From VGOB01 sp034435315 (GTDB taxonomy: Bacteria; Chloroflexota; Anaerolineae; UBA4142), in NCBI GenBank assembly GCA_034435315.1, contig DAOTYB010000160.1:1-22416 (forward strand): a DNA stretch of 22,416 nt, written 5' to 3'. Below the pieces are notes generated by a model, which was given only the letters and a program-made list of their open reading frames with translations, did no database searches and was not told the DNA's origin. Every line of letters begins with the position of its first letter. Positions within the stretch are counted from its first letter, which is position 1. Of the stretch, positions 7,141 through 15,624 are shown piece after piece. The position numbers were made by a program, and so were the translations under genes.

Positions 7141-9012
7141 ATGTTCGAACCCAATCCCGAAATTCAAAAAATTCTGGATACACTGCCTGCGTGTCCCGGC
7201 GTCTATCTGATGAAAGATGAACGTGGGCAGGTCGTTTATGTTGGCAAAGCCATCAACTTGCGTCACCGCGTCCGCTCGTACTTTCACGCGCCGCAGGCGC
7301 AAGGTGCCAAAGTGTGGCGGCTGGTCGAGCGCGTGCGCGATATCGAGTTCATCGTCACCGAAACGGAACTCGAAGCACTCGTTCTCGAATGCAATCTCAT
7401 CAAAAAGCACCAACCGCACTTTAACGTGCGCCTCAAGGACGATAAGCGCTATCCGTACATCAAAGTGACGTGGCAAGAGCCGTTTCCGCGCGTGTACAGC
7501 ACGCGGCGGATGGATAACGACGGTGCGCGCTATTTTGGTCCGTTTACGGCGGTCTGGGCAGTGCACGAGACGCTCGACACGTTGCGCAAGATCTTTCCCT
7601 ATCTCACCTGCGCGCGCGAAATCACCGGGCGCGACACGCGCGCGTGTTTGTACTACGACATCGGCTTGTGTCTGGCGCCGTGCATCGGTGCCGTCTCGCA
7701 AGACGAGTATCGCGCGATGATTGATCGGTTGTGCAAGTTTTTGCAGGGTAATAGCGACGAAGTGATTGCCGCCCTGCGCGCCCAACTCGATCAAGCCGTC
7801 GAACGCCTGGAATTCGAACGCGCGGCGCGCTATCGCGACCAACTTCAGGCACTCGCGCGCATCACCGAGCATCAAACCGTCGTTTCACCGCGCCTGGTGG
7901 ATCAAGATGTGATTGCGTTCGCGCGGGATGCCGGTTCGGCATGTGTGCAGGTCTTTTTTGTGCGCGGCGGCAAGTTGTTAGGACGCGAGTATTTCGTGCT
8001 GGAAGGCACCGAAGACGAAAAGACTGAGCAGGTCCTGTCGGCGTTTGTCAAGCAGTTTTATGACGAAGCCGCGTATGTGCCGCCGGAAATTCTATTGCCC
8101 GCCGATATTGACGAAGCCAACATCATCGAACAATGGTTGAACCAGCAACGGGGACAAAAAGTGATTTTGCGTGTGCCGCGCCGGGGTCACGGGCAGGAAC
8201 TGCTCGCGCTGGCAGAGGAGAATGCGCGCGCGACGCTTGCCGCGCTCCAGGCGCAGTGGCTCGCTGACGAGAACAAACAGATGCAGGCAGTCGCCGAGTT
8301 GCAACAAGCGCTGGGGCTGGCAGAGCCGCCGTTGCGGATCGAGTGCTATGATATTTCGCATCTGCAAGGGACGAACGCCGTCGGCGCGCTGGTCGTGTTC
8401 GAACGCGGCGTGGCAAAGAAAAGCGACTATCGCAAATTCAAAATCAACACGGTCGCCGGCGCGGACGATTATGCCAGTCTGCAAGAGGTGTTGCGACGCC
8501 GCTTGCATCGCTGGGCAAAAGCAACAGCAGAATCCTCACCCTCGTCTCCTTTGCCCGACCACGCATCGCGTCAGACTGCATGGCAACGCTTGCCCGATGT
8601 GTTCATCGTGGATGGCGGCAAGGGACAGGTTAGCGCGGCGTATGCCGTGCTGCGCGAGTTTCATCTCGAGCAGATACCGCTCATTGGCCTGGCGAAAGGG
8701 GAGGAAGAGATTTTTATTCACGGACGCGCCGAACCGTTGCGTTTGCCGCCAACATCCGAAGCGTTAAAGTTGTTGCAACGCATTCGCGACGAAGCGCATC
8801 GCTTTGGGGTCACGTATCATCGCCAACAGCGGCGCCGGGTGGGCCTGGCGTCGCAACTCGATGCGATTCCTGGCATCGGTCCGCGACGGCGCCGTGCGCT
8901 CCTCGCGCGTTTTGGTTCACTCGAAGCGATTCGTCACGCTTCTCTCGAAGAACTGTTGACGGTTCCCGGAATGACGCGCGCAGTGGCGCAAAAGTTGAAA
9001 GAGCAACTCTAG
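7141..9012 (+). CDS. uvrC: Excinuclease ABC subunit C
   Basis: Nuclease subunit of UvrABC nucleotide excision repair, which cuts DNA on both sides of a lesion. Domains in order: GIY-YIG nuclease (PGVYLMKD and VVYVGKA near residues 19-37), with ELEALVLECNLIKKHQPHFN completing that domain; a UVR motif near 200-235 (LDQAVERLEFERAARYRDQL); the UvrC RNase H-like nuclease with ECYDISHLQG and DVFIVDGGKGQ; and two C-terminal helix-hairpin-helix repeats (IPGIGPRRRRALLARFGS, VPGMTRAVAQKL). Two starts are possible: ATG 7111, which overlaps the DUF4126 gene by 25 nt, or ATG 7141, 5 nt after its stop. 7141 matches the usual UvrC N-terminus better. A short Ser/Pro-rich insert (SSPSSPLPDH) precedes the DVFIVDGG motif. 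The next gene starts 1 nt after the stop. Confidence 0.96.
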   Translation: MFEPNPEIQKILDTLPACPGVYLMKDERGQVVYVGKAINLRHRVRSYFHAPQAQGAKVWRLVERVRDIEFIVTETELEALVLECNLIKKHQPHFNVRLKDDKRYPYIKVTWQEPFPRVYSTRRMDNDGARYFGPFTAVWAVHETLDTLRKIFPYLTCAREITGRDTRACLYYDIGLCLAPCIGAVSQDEYRAMIDRLCKFLQGNSDEVIAALRAQLDQAVERLEFERAARYRDQLQALARITEHQTVVSPRLVDQDVIAFARDAGSACVQVFFVRGGKLLGREYFVLEGTEDEKTEQVLSAFVKQFYDEAAYVPPEILLPADIDEANIIEQWLNQQRGQKVILRVPRRGHGQELLALAEENARATLAALQAQWLADENKQMQAVAELQQALGLAEPPLRIECYDISHLQGTNAVGALVVFERGVAKKSDYRKFKINTVAGADDYASLQEVLRRRLHRWAKATAESSPSSPLPDHASRQTAWQRLPDVFIVDGGKGQVSAAYAVLREFHLEQIPLIGLAKGEEEIFIHGRAEPLRLPPTSEALKLLQRIRDEAHRFGVTYHRQQRRRVGLASQLDAIPGIGPRRRRALLARFGSLEAIRHASLEELLTVPGMTRAVAQKLKEQL

Positions 9013-9013
9013 T

Positions 9014-10807
9014 ATGCACACCTTGACGGTCGAACGCCTTCAGCAAATCCAACTGTTCGAACGGCTTGATAGCGAGACGCTCGCGCTGCTGGCGCGACGC
9101 TTTCACTATGCGCGCTATCAGGTGAACGAGATGATTTTCGAGCAGGGTGATGTGGGCAAAGCCTTTTACATTCTGCAGGCCGGCACCCTGCGGGTTCGGC
9201 GCATTGACGCGCGCGGGGAAGAACACGCGGTCGGCTACTATACCGCCCCGTACCATTTCGGAGAAACGTCGCTGTTGACCGGCGTGCCGCACGATGTAAC
9301 GGTGGATGTCTTTTCCGACATTGCAGAAATGTTCGTGCTCACGCGGCAGGAATGGGAAAACTTTCTGCAGCAATACCCTGACGTTCCCAAGAAACTCAAC
9401 GTCCGTACCGATGTCAAGAAGAAACTGGCGAAACGCTTTCGCTGGCTGGGTGAAGGCGAGTATGTGATTGTGCACACGCGGCGCCACTGGTTTGCTCTGG
9501 TGTTGATGTTGCGTCTGCCGCTACTCATCACGCTGGGACTGGCACTCGTGGCCGGTCTTTTGACGGTGCTCGGTACGCTGGTCACTGCAATCGCAGCGCT
9601 GGGAATGATTTTGTGGCTGGTCACAGGGGGATGGCTCTTGCTCGCTACCCTCTGGACCGTGATAGATTGGAGCAATGATTATCTCATCATCACCAATCGG
9701 CGCGTGGTGCACTATGAACGTGTGTTGGGCTTGTTCGAGGAACGTACCGAAGCCCCGATTGAGCAAGTGAGCAATGTGAACGAAAGTTCGCTGGGGATTG
9801 CCTCACGTGTGTTCAACTATAGCGATGTGCGTATCGAAACAGCGGGGCATCAGGTGGACATTTATTTTCCGTACGTGCCGCGACGCCATCAGGTGCGCCA
9901 GAACATCTTTGGCGAACTGGAACACGTGCGCGAGTACGCGCAACGGGAAAAACGTGATCAGTTACGGATGCACATCCGCAATCGTCTGCTCGAATACATT
10001 GCTCCGTCGCAAATCGGCATAGCCCCTCCCGCGCCGCTGACTCCCAAACCGAGCGCGCCGCCCAGGTTTGCCGCGCGCCAGCGTCGCGCCAGTCGGCTGG
10101 GCACGCGCTTGAATGCGTGGTTCGGCACTCAGATCGAAGAAAAGGGACGCATCCGTTGGCGCAAACACTGGTTCAATCTGCTGGCGCGCGCTGGCAAATG
10201 GTTGGGCGCGACGCTCCTCGTCGCCTTCATCGGGCCACTCATCTTTTTTATGTTTATGACCGGCGCGTCTTTCGATTTAGTGCATCTGGTACTGCTGGCG
10301 GTCTGGGTCAGTGCGCTAACCATCCTGGGCTTGACCACCTGGTGGCACTATGAGGACTGGCGCAACGACATTTACGAATTGACCGACGACAGTGTGCTTG
10401 ACATTGAACGGGCGCCGTTTCGCTTGAAAGAACGTTCGGTGGCGACCACACTCGAACGGATTCAAAACATTTCCTACAGTAAACCGCGCTGGTGGAACAA
10501 TCTGTTCGACTATGGCGATCTCATCATCGAAACAGCCGGTGGTGAAGGGCGCTTGATCTTTCGTCAGGTCACGCATCCCCAATGGGCAGTGCAAGAGATT
10601 TTCCGCCGCCGTGAAGCCCTGCGCAATCGTCGTCAACAAGAACAGACGCAACGCCGTCTCGATGATTTTCTCGATTGGGTGTTGGTGTATCATCAAATCT
10701 TGCAACAACAGGGAGATGTGCGCGTATTGTCCGCACGCGCGGCGTCGCCTTCGCAATCCACAACGGCATCCTCCGCCGAAACACCAGCCACTGCTTCGAA
10801 GGAATGA
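9014..10807 (+). CDS. Cyclic-nucleotide-fold protein with two membrane-linked PH domains
   Basis: A 597-residue membrane protein with an unusual domain order. Residues 8-125 form a cNMP-binding beta-barrel (MIFEQGDVGKAFYILQAGTL, then YHFGETSLLTG). Next come two helices near 158-215, a bacterial PH-like (bPH_2) domain near 218-305 (YLIITNRRVVHYERVLG...EQVSNV...DVRIETAG), a basic Pro-rich linker near 335-385, two more helices near 395-445, and a second, diverged PH-like domain near 446-550 (DIYELTDDSVLDIE...RIQNISY...DLIIETAG). The phosphate-binding arginine of true cAMP sites (PRxA) is replaced by H93 in GVPHDVTV, so cAMP binding is doubtful. It follows uvrC by 1 nt, probably as an operon partner without shared function. 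Its role is unknown; membrane sensing or scaffolding is a guess. Confidence 0.82.
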   Translation: MHTLTVERLQQIQLFERLDSETLALLARRFHYARYQVNEMIFEQGDVGKAFYILQAGTLRVRRIDARGEEHAVGYYTAPYHFGETSLLTGVPHDVTVDVFSDIAEMFVLTRQEWENFLQQYPDVPKKLNVRTDVKKKLAKRFRWLGEGEYVIVHTRRHWFALVLMLRLPLLITLGLALVAGLLTVLGTLVTAIAALGMILWLVTGGWLLLATLWTVIDWSNDYLIITNRRVVHYERVLGLFEERTEAPIEQVSNVNESSLGIASRVFNYSDVRIETAGHQVDIYFPYVPRRHQVRQNIFGELEHVREYAQREKRDQLRMHIRNRLLEYIAPSQIGIAPPAPLTPKPSAPPRFAARQRRASRLGTRLNAWFGTQIEEKGRIRWRKHWFNLLARAGKWLGATLLVAFIGPLIFFMFMTGASFDLVHLVLLAVWVSALTILGLTTWWHYEDWRNDIYELTDDSVLDIERAPFRLKERSVATTLERIQNISYSKPRWWNNLFDYGDLIIETAGGEGRLIFRQVTHPQWAVQEIFRRREALRNRRQQEQTQRRLDDFLDWVLVYHQILQQQGDVRVLSARAASPSQSTTASSAETPATASKE

Positions 10808-10825
10808 ACGCGCTTTGTGCACAAG

Positions 10826-10984
10826 TCTTTTCTCCTCGTGTGTCGGAAAGAGGAAAGGGGAGTGGTGGTGAGGGCGGGCGGCAAAGCCGCCCGCCCTCAC
10901 CACTCTTCTCCCTTGATTCCCCTCCCCGTTGGGGAGAGGCGAGGGGAGCGGGGCTTGTCGCGATGGATGGCTCGGCTGAGTAAT
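10826..10984 (+). repeat. Compound hairpin element, copy 3
   Basis: Hairpin 1 is weak. Hairpin 2 has a perfect 18-bp stem at 10865-10882/10886-10903 with an AAA loop. The linker CTCCCTTGATTCCCC leads to a short hairpin 3 (CTCCCC gtt GGGGAG). The tail contains GCGGGGCT and CGCGATGGATGGCTCGGC, ending GAGTAAT. It occupies the whole gap between the PH-domain gene and the DUF58 gene and ends 6 nt before the DUF58 start. Confidence 0.85.
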
Positions 10985-10989
10985 TACCG

Positions 10990-12354
10990 ATGAACATTCA
11001 AAAAACGTTGCCGACAAGCGTACGCGCTATTTTGATGCGCCAGCCCTCGCTCTGGATACCGCTACGTGCGGGCGCGTTGCGCGTGACGATGCGGCACTGG
11101 CTTTTGGTGTTTCTCTGGATCGTCATCCTGCTCCTGGCGGATCAAACCCAGCACGATATGTTCTTTCGCCTGGCATACCTCATTCTGATCCTCTGGCTCT
11201 TTGCTTTTTTCTGGACGTGGTATCAGATCGTCACCTTGCGGCTGACGTGCAAGACCATCACCCCACGAACTCAGGTGGGGCGTTTCATCGAAGAACATTT
11301 CTGGGTGCATAACACGGGGCGCTGGACGAAAATCTGGCTGGAGGTTCGCGACGAATCCGCATTTCCCGCGCAGCGCAGTCAGCGTGTCCTGAACGCGCTG
11401 GGCGCGCGCGCGCGCTGGAGTTGGACGGTACGGACGTGGTGCTGGCAACGAGGGGTGATTCACCTGGGTCCCCTGAGTGTGATAATGGGCGATCCGTTTG
11501 GCGTGTTCGAGTTCCAGCGCATCATCCCCCACACCACGCGCACCATCATCGTGTATCCTGCCACAGTAGATGTGCCGATCTTTGCGCCTGCGCGCGGACA
11601 ACTGGCGGGGGGCGATCTCGCCCATCGGCGTACGCATCACATCACGACGAACGTCGCGGGTACGCGCGAGTATGCGCCGGGCGATTCCTTCAATCGCATC
11701 CACTGGCGTTCTACCGCGCGCCTGGAACGACTCATCGTCAAAGAATTTGAACTGGATCCGACGGCCGATGTGTGGATCTATCTGGACCTTGAGCGCGCCG
11801 TGCATACGGGCGAGGGGTACACTGAAGAAATGTGGCAGAGCGATGCGTTCACCTGGCTGTGGTGGTCACCCGCCCAGTGGCGTTTGCCGCCAAACACCGA
11901 AGAGTACAGTGTCACCCTCGCCGCCTCGATTGCCAGATATTTTCTACGGCGTCAACGCGCGGTCGGTTTGGTGGCGTATGCGCGCAGGCGCGAAATTGTC
12001 CAGCCTGATCGCGGTGAACGCCAACTCACGCGATTGCTCGAAGTGCTGGCCATGCTCCGCGCCGAAGGACGTTTTCGCCTGACGGATGTACTGATGCTGG
12101 AAAGCACGCATCTCACGCGCAGTCATACTCTGGTCGCGATTACACCTTCGGCAGAAATGGAGTGTGTGCGCGCTTTGCGCGACATCAAGCAACGCGGGGT
12201 GGGGGTGATTGCGGTGTTGGTGGATGCAAACACGTTTGGTGGACGTGCGGACACGGAACACGCGGCGGCAGAACTGCTGGCAAGCGGCATACCCACCTAC
12301 GTGATTAAACAAGGCGACGACTTGCCACGCGTCCTGAGTCGTATGGTTGGATAG
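10990..12354 (+). CDS. DUF58 domain membrane protein
   Basis: A 454-residue protein. Two hydrophobic segments lie near residues 32-50 and 55-78, followed by a beta-rich region and the DUF58 signature GTREYAPGDSFNRIHWRSTA near 222-241, with KEFE shortly after. The C-terminal part is a degenerate von Willebrand A-like fold. DUF58 proteins usually sit beside a MoxR ATPase and transglutaminase-like proteins in loci of unclear assembly or stress function; neither is next to this gene. ATG 10990 has no ribosome-binding site and directly follows repeat copy 3; ATG 11035 (MRQPS) and ATG 11083 (MRHWLLVFLWIV) are alternatives. If 11083 were used the protein would begin with its first helix. The family call is firm; the function is not known. 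Confidence 0.85.
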   Translation: MNIQKTLPTSVRAILMRQPSLWIPLRAGALRVTMRHWLLVFLWIVILLLADQTQHDMFFRLAYLILILWLFAFFWTWYQIVTLRLTCKTITPRTQVGRFIEEHFWVHNTGRWTKIWLEVRDESAFPAQRSQRVLNALGARARWSWTVRTWCWQRGVIHLGPLSVIMGDPFGVFEFQRIIPHTTRTIIVYPATVDVPIFAPARGQLAGGDLAHRRTHHITTNVAGTREYAPGDSFNRIHWRSTARLERLIVKEFELDPTADVWIYLDLERAVHTGEGYTEEMWQSDAFTWLWWSPAQWRLPPNTEEYSVTLAASIARYFLRRQRAVGLVAYARRREIVQPDRGERQLTRLLEVLAMLRAEGRFRLTDVLMLESTHLTRSHTLVAITPSAEMECVRALRDIKQRGVGVIAVLVDANTFGGRADTEHAAAELLASGIPTYVIKQGDDLPRVLSRMVG

Positions 12355-12443
12355 TTGCATTGTTGTATCGTTGCATTGTTGTATCATTGTATCGTTGTAT
12401 CGTTCGTCGTTCGTCCTTCGTCGTTCGTCCTTCGTCCTTCGTA
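12355..12443 (+). repeat. Short tandem repeats between DUF58 and the dehydratase
   Basis: Starting directly after the DUF58 stop are six 8-base units of the form TTGTATCG or TTGCATTG (12355-12402). They are followed by five 7-base units TTCGTCG/TTCGTCC (12403-12437) and a partial sixth. The tract ends 8 nt before the GGAG ribosome-binding site of the dehydratase. The unit length changes from 8 to 7 in the middle, as if an older tract was copied and shifted. Confidence 0.9.
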
Positions 12444-12461
12444 TTTTCGATGGAGTTGACA

Positions 12462-13421
12462 ATGTCACAGTCTCTACCCGTCACTTTTGCGGAGGTGCGT
12501 GCAGCAGCAGAACGCTTGCGCGGCGTGGCACATCACACGCCCGTGTTGACGTCGCGCACCTTGAACGCGCTCGTCGGGCGCGAGGTGTTTTTCAAGTGCG
12601 AGAATTTTCAGCGTGGGGGTTCTTTCAAGTTTCGCGGAGCGTACAATCGGCTGGCGCAACTGAGTGCAGCGGAACGCGCGCGCGGGGTCGTGGCGTTTTC
12701 GTCTGGCAATCATGCGCAGGGGGTTGCGCTCGCCGCCAGACTGTGGGGGATTCGCGCGACGATTGTGATGCCCGATGACGCGCCTCTCGTGAAAATCGAG
12801 GCGACGCGCGGCTATGGCGCTGAGATCGTGGTGTACAATCGTCTGACCGGCAATCGCGAGGCGCTCGCGCGCGAACTGGTCGAGGCGCGCGGGGCAATCC
12901 TGGTGCCACCGTTCAACGATCCGCACATCATTGCCGGGCAAGGTACTGCCGCGCTCGAATTGTTGACCGATGTGCCAGACCTCGATGCGCTCATCGCGCC
13001 GGTGGGCGGCGGCGGCTTGCTCGCGGGATGCGCCATCGCCGCGAAACATCTTCAGCCGGCGATTCAACTGTTCGGCGTCGAAGCCGTCGGCGCGGATGAT
13101 GCCAGACAATCGTTGCAACGCGGTGAAATCGTCCACATTTCACCGCCCATGACCATCGCCGATGGCATTCGCACACAGGCAATCGGCACACTCACGTTTC
13201 CGATTCTGCGCGCGCTCGTGAATGACATTGTGCTGGTCAACGACGAGGAGATTCTCGACGCCGTCCGTTTTGCTCTCACGCGACTAAAAATCGTGGTCGA
13301 ACCGACTGGCGCAGTGCCCATCGCTGCAGTGATGCAACAACGCCTCCCCGCCGATTGCCGCCGTGTGGGCATCATCGTCAGCGGCGGGAATATCAGCGAG
13401 CAGGTCTTGCGGATGCTGTAA
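12462..13421 (+). CDS. Threonine/serine dehydratase, PLP-dependent, without ACT domain
   Basis: A 319-residue fold-type II PLP enzyme. The PLP lysine is K56 in GGSFKFRGAYN. Other motifs are SGNHAQGVALAA (PLP binding), the phosphate-cradle GGGGLLAG and a C-terminal SGGNIS. Such enzymes turn threonine into 2-oxobutanoate or serine into pyruvate; some members are serine racemases. The length fits the short catabolic TdcB-like group without the regulatory domain of biosynthetic IlvA, so product feedback is not expected at this protein. ATG 12462 is chosen because GGAG at 12452-12455 is 6 nt upstream. ATG 12450 would add four residues, and starts further up would translate the tandem repeats. Its stop directly abuts the stop of the convergent oxidoreductase gene. 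Confidence 0.92.
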   Translation: MSQSLPVTFAEVRAAAERLRGVAHHTPVLTSRTLNALVGREVFFKCENFQRGGSFKFRGAYNRLAQLSAAERARGVVAFSSGNHAQGVALAARLWGIRATIVMPDDAPLVKIEATRGYGAEIVVYNRLTGNREALARELVEARGAILVPPFNDPHIIAGQGTAALELLTDVPDLDALIAPVGGGGLLAGCAIAAKHLQPAIQLFGVEAVGADDARQSLQRGEIVHISPPMTIADGIRTQAIGTLTFPILRALVNDIVLVNDEEILDAVRFALTRLKIVVEPTGAVPIAAVMQQRLPADCRRVGIIVSGGNISEQVLRML

Positions 13422-14600
13422 TCACAGCACCATCTTTTCGCTGGTTTTGAACTCGCGCTCCACCCGAAATGGATTGTCCACTGCTTTGCCCAGCAAAACA
13501 TCAACGAACAAGCGCGCGCCCGCTGCGCTCATCATCACGCCGTGGCCACCGTAGGCGCAGTTGAGCCACAATCCCTGGCGAGAGGTCGCGCCGATGAGCG
13601 GATTGGCATCGGGCGTTTCGGTGTATTGACCCGCCACCAGACTCAAATCGGTGCGTTTGAGATGAGGGATGATGTCGTTCCAGAACGGCGTCACGCGCGC
13701 GACTCCGTCGAGAACGAGCGCGGGAAATTCCCAATCGGTAGGGACGTACTCGAGCGGTTCACTCGGCGGTTCAGGGAGCGACCAGCCAAAGACAGCGCCC
13801 TCTCCTTCGGGACGCCAGTGCGCGCCGGTGTCAGAATCCACCACCATTGGCGCATCGCGCGGTATGCGCGGGTGCTTGCCTAACGTCAATTGATGACGAC
13901 GAATATTGTGCAGCGGTAATTCGAGCCCTGCCTTTCGCGCGAGTGGCGCGCTGAATGGTCCTGCGCAAATGACCGTGTGCGCTGCATAGATTTTGCCGCG
14001 CGATGTGATCACCCCTTCGATACGTTCCCCGGCACAACACACGTCAGTGACGGTCGTATCCACAAACACCCGCGCCGCACTCGCGCGCGCGTAACCGTAC
14101 GTCAACTCGTGCGCGGCAAGCCAGCCATCGCGCTGACGGAACGTCGCGGCGGTCACCTCGCCTGCCAGATAGGGAAAGCGCGCGCGCGCCTCCTCGCCCG
14201 TCAAGAGTTCCACATCATCAAGTTGACACGCGCGTTGATGTGCCACGCGCGCTCGCGCGCGCTCATAACCATCGGGCGCGGTGGTGACGAACAGGTACCC
14301 CTGCTGACGCAAGCCAATGTCCACGCCGGTCAGTTCGGCAAAGTGTTCAAAGACGGCGATAGACTCGCGCATCATTGCGATATTTTCTGGTTCGACGAAT
14401 TGGGCGCGAAACGCCGCCAGACTCGCGCTCGTCGTTAGTTCTCCCAGCCCGGCGCGTTTCTCGACGACGATGGCGGTGAGACCGGCGCGTGTAGCGTAAA
14501 ACGCCGTTGCCGCGCCAATCACACCGCCACCGATAATGACCACATCGGCTGTCGTGGGAAAATCAGTAGCATCGGGAACAAAAATTCTACCCATCGGCAT
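13422..14600 (-). CDS. FAD-dependent amine oxidoreductase (DAO family)
   Basis: About 392 residues with an N-terminal Rossmann FAD site (DVVIIGGGVIGAATAFYATR, with VVEK closing the motif) and a C-terminal NPLIGATSRQGLWLNCAYGG then HGVMMSAAGARLFVD, the usual D-amino-acid-oxidase-like end. Relatives include sarcosine oxidase beta-type, glycine oxidase and proline or hydroxyproline dehydrogenase; the substrate cannot be assigned. It oxidises C-N bonds and reduces O2 or another acceptor. Three starts are clustered (GTG 14603, ATG 14600, ATG 14594); all overlap the upstream gene's 3' end by 8-17 nt, so translation is probably coupled. It is the last gene of the feo-type unit. The stop directly abuts that of the convergent dehydratase. 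Confidence 0.88.
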   Translation of the reverse strand: MPMGRIFVPDATDFPTTADVVIIGGGVIGAATAFYATRAGLTAIVVEKRAGLGELTTSASLAAFRAQFVEPENIAMMRESIAVFEHFAELTGVDIGLRQQGYLFVTTAPDGYERARARVAHQRACQLDDVELLTGEEARARFPYLAGEVTAATFRQRDGWLAAHELTYGYARASAARVFVDTTVTDVCCAGERIEGVITSRGKIYAAHTVICAGPFSAPLARKAGLELPLHNIRRHQLTLGKHPRIPRDAPMVVDSDTGAHWRPEGEGAVFGWSLPEPPSEPLEYVPTDWEFPALVLDGVARVTPFWNDIIPHLKRTDLSLVAGQYTETPDANPLIGATSRQGLWLNCAYGGHGVMMSAAGARLFVDVLLGKAVDNPFRVEREFKTSEKMVL

Positions 14601-15606
14601 CACCGCCCATCAATTGCTGGATGTGGTACCCCGCATCCAGAAATTCCTGTAACTCTTCGGCGTTGAGATTCAAATCAATCGGCGTGGTGCCGGTCAGACG
14701 ACGGAATGCGTCCTCGATTTCTGCTGCTGGTCCACGCGCGCGCGGAGACTTGTCATCGTACGCGTTCCAAAAGGCGCGCCAGAGATGCTGCGCCGCGACC
14801 GGCAAATCGTCGGGACTGACGAACGCGCGCCCGCGCGCATCCACGCGCAGCCAGCGCTCTTGCAGAGCGCGAATCAACGGATAAGCGTGCGGCGGCTCGG
14901 CTTCGTCCAGAAGGTTGTAAAAGCGTACGCGCGCGTCAATGTAGGTAAAGTAAATGTCCCACAACGGGAGTTCGGAAGTGATCCACGCCGTACCGTATCG
15001 GGCAATCAGGTCCAGCGGTTCGGAATAGCCAACGAGGGTCAGATCGCGCGGATCGCGCGTGAAATCGCTATAGTAAAACGGACGGTACGACGCGGCGAGC
15101 GCGCGCAACGTGGGATACTGTGCCGCGCGTCCATCGAGATGCGGATACGCCGAGTGGGCATTGCAACCGTACAAGCCGGTGCGCGGGTCTGGGTACACGA
15201 CCAGGTTATGATTCGCGTCTTGGCTTGCCTCGAGCAAAACCAGGTGCGGCGCATAGCCGTGTAGCCAGTTGACCGCATACGCGAACAGCGCGCCCTCAAA
15301 GCAGTGTGCCAGCGCGCTGTGCAACACTGCGTACGGCGCACGCGCGGTCGCCGGCACCTCGCTGTCACTGCGATCGTCGTTGTAGTAAATCTGCGTGTTG
15401 AGAAACTCTTGCACCTTGTCGGGATGATCGAGTGCCGCCACTACCCACACGGCATCGTCGCTCCAGCGCACACCCAGTTCGCGCAAACGCGCGTCTATGC
15501 GCGCCCGCGCAGCGGGGGTGACCTTGTCGCGATACACATCGGCAAAGTAGCGCACTTGATCTTCGGGCGTGCGTGGCGTGTACGAGTGGTCGAGAGGTTT
15601 ACTCAT
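14587..15606 (-). CDS. Uncharacterised transglutaminase-like protein
   Basis: A soluble 339-residue protein with no signal peptide. The middle section resembles a poorly described transglutaminase/cysteine-protease-fold family: LAHCFEGALFAYAV around C102, a helix ending in HGYAPHLVLLEA, then ANHNLVVYPDPRTGLYG with H133 and D140, and LRALAASYRPFYY further on. C102, H133 and D140 or a later Asp could form a Cys-His-Asp site, but the spacing from H133 to D140 is short. The family match is from memory and is not certain. It lies 18 nt after feoB and overlaps the FAD oxidoreductase. There is no clear ribosome-binding site. The function is unknown; why it travels with iron transport is an open question. 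Confidence 0.72.
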   Translation of the reverse strand: MSKPLDHSYTPRTPEDQVRYFADVYRDKVTPAARARIDARLRELGVRWSDDAVWVVAALDHPDKVQEFLNTQIYYNDDRSDSEVPATARAPYAVLHSALAHCFEGALFAYAVNWLHGYAPHLVLLEASQDANHNLVVYPDPRTGLYGCNAHSAYPHLDGRAAQYPTLRALAASYRPFYYSDFTRDPRDLTLVGYSEPLDLIARYGTAWITSELPLWDIYFTYIDARVRFYNLLDEAEPPHAYPLIRALQERWLRVDARGRAFVSPDDLPVAAQHLWRAFWNAYDDKSPRARGPAAEIEDAFRRLTGTTPIDLNLNAEELQEFLDAGYHIQQLMGGDADG

Positions 15607-15624
15607 CGGCAGGACGCGTTATCC

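Noticed and set aside
10990..12354. MoxR/DUF58/transglutaminase system
   Set aside because: No MoxR ATPase or transglutaminase-type membrane protein lies next to the DUF58 gene; the transglutaminase-like protein at 14587 is on the other strand in a different unit.
12360..12461. Longer dehydratase start at TTG 12360
   Set aside because: It would translate the tandem repeats into low-complexity sequence; ATG 12462 has a proper ribosome-binding site and a family-like N-terminus.
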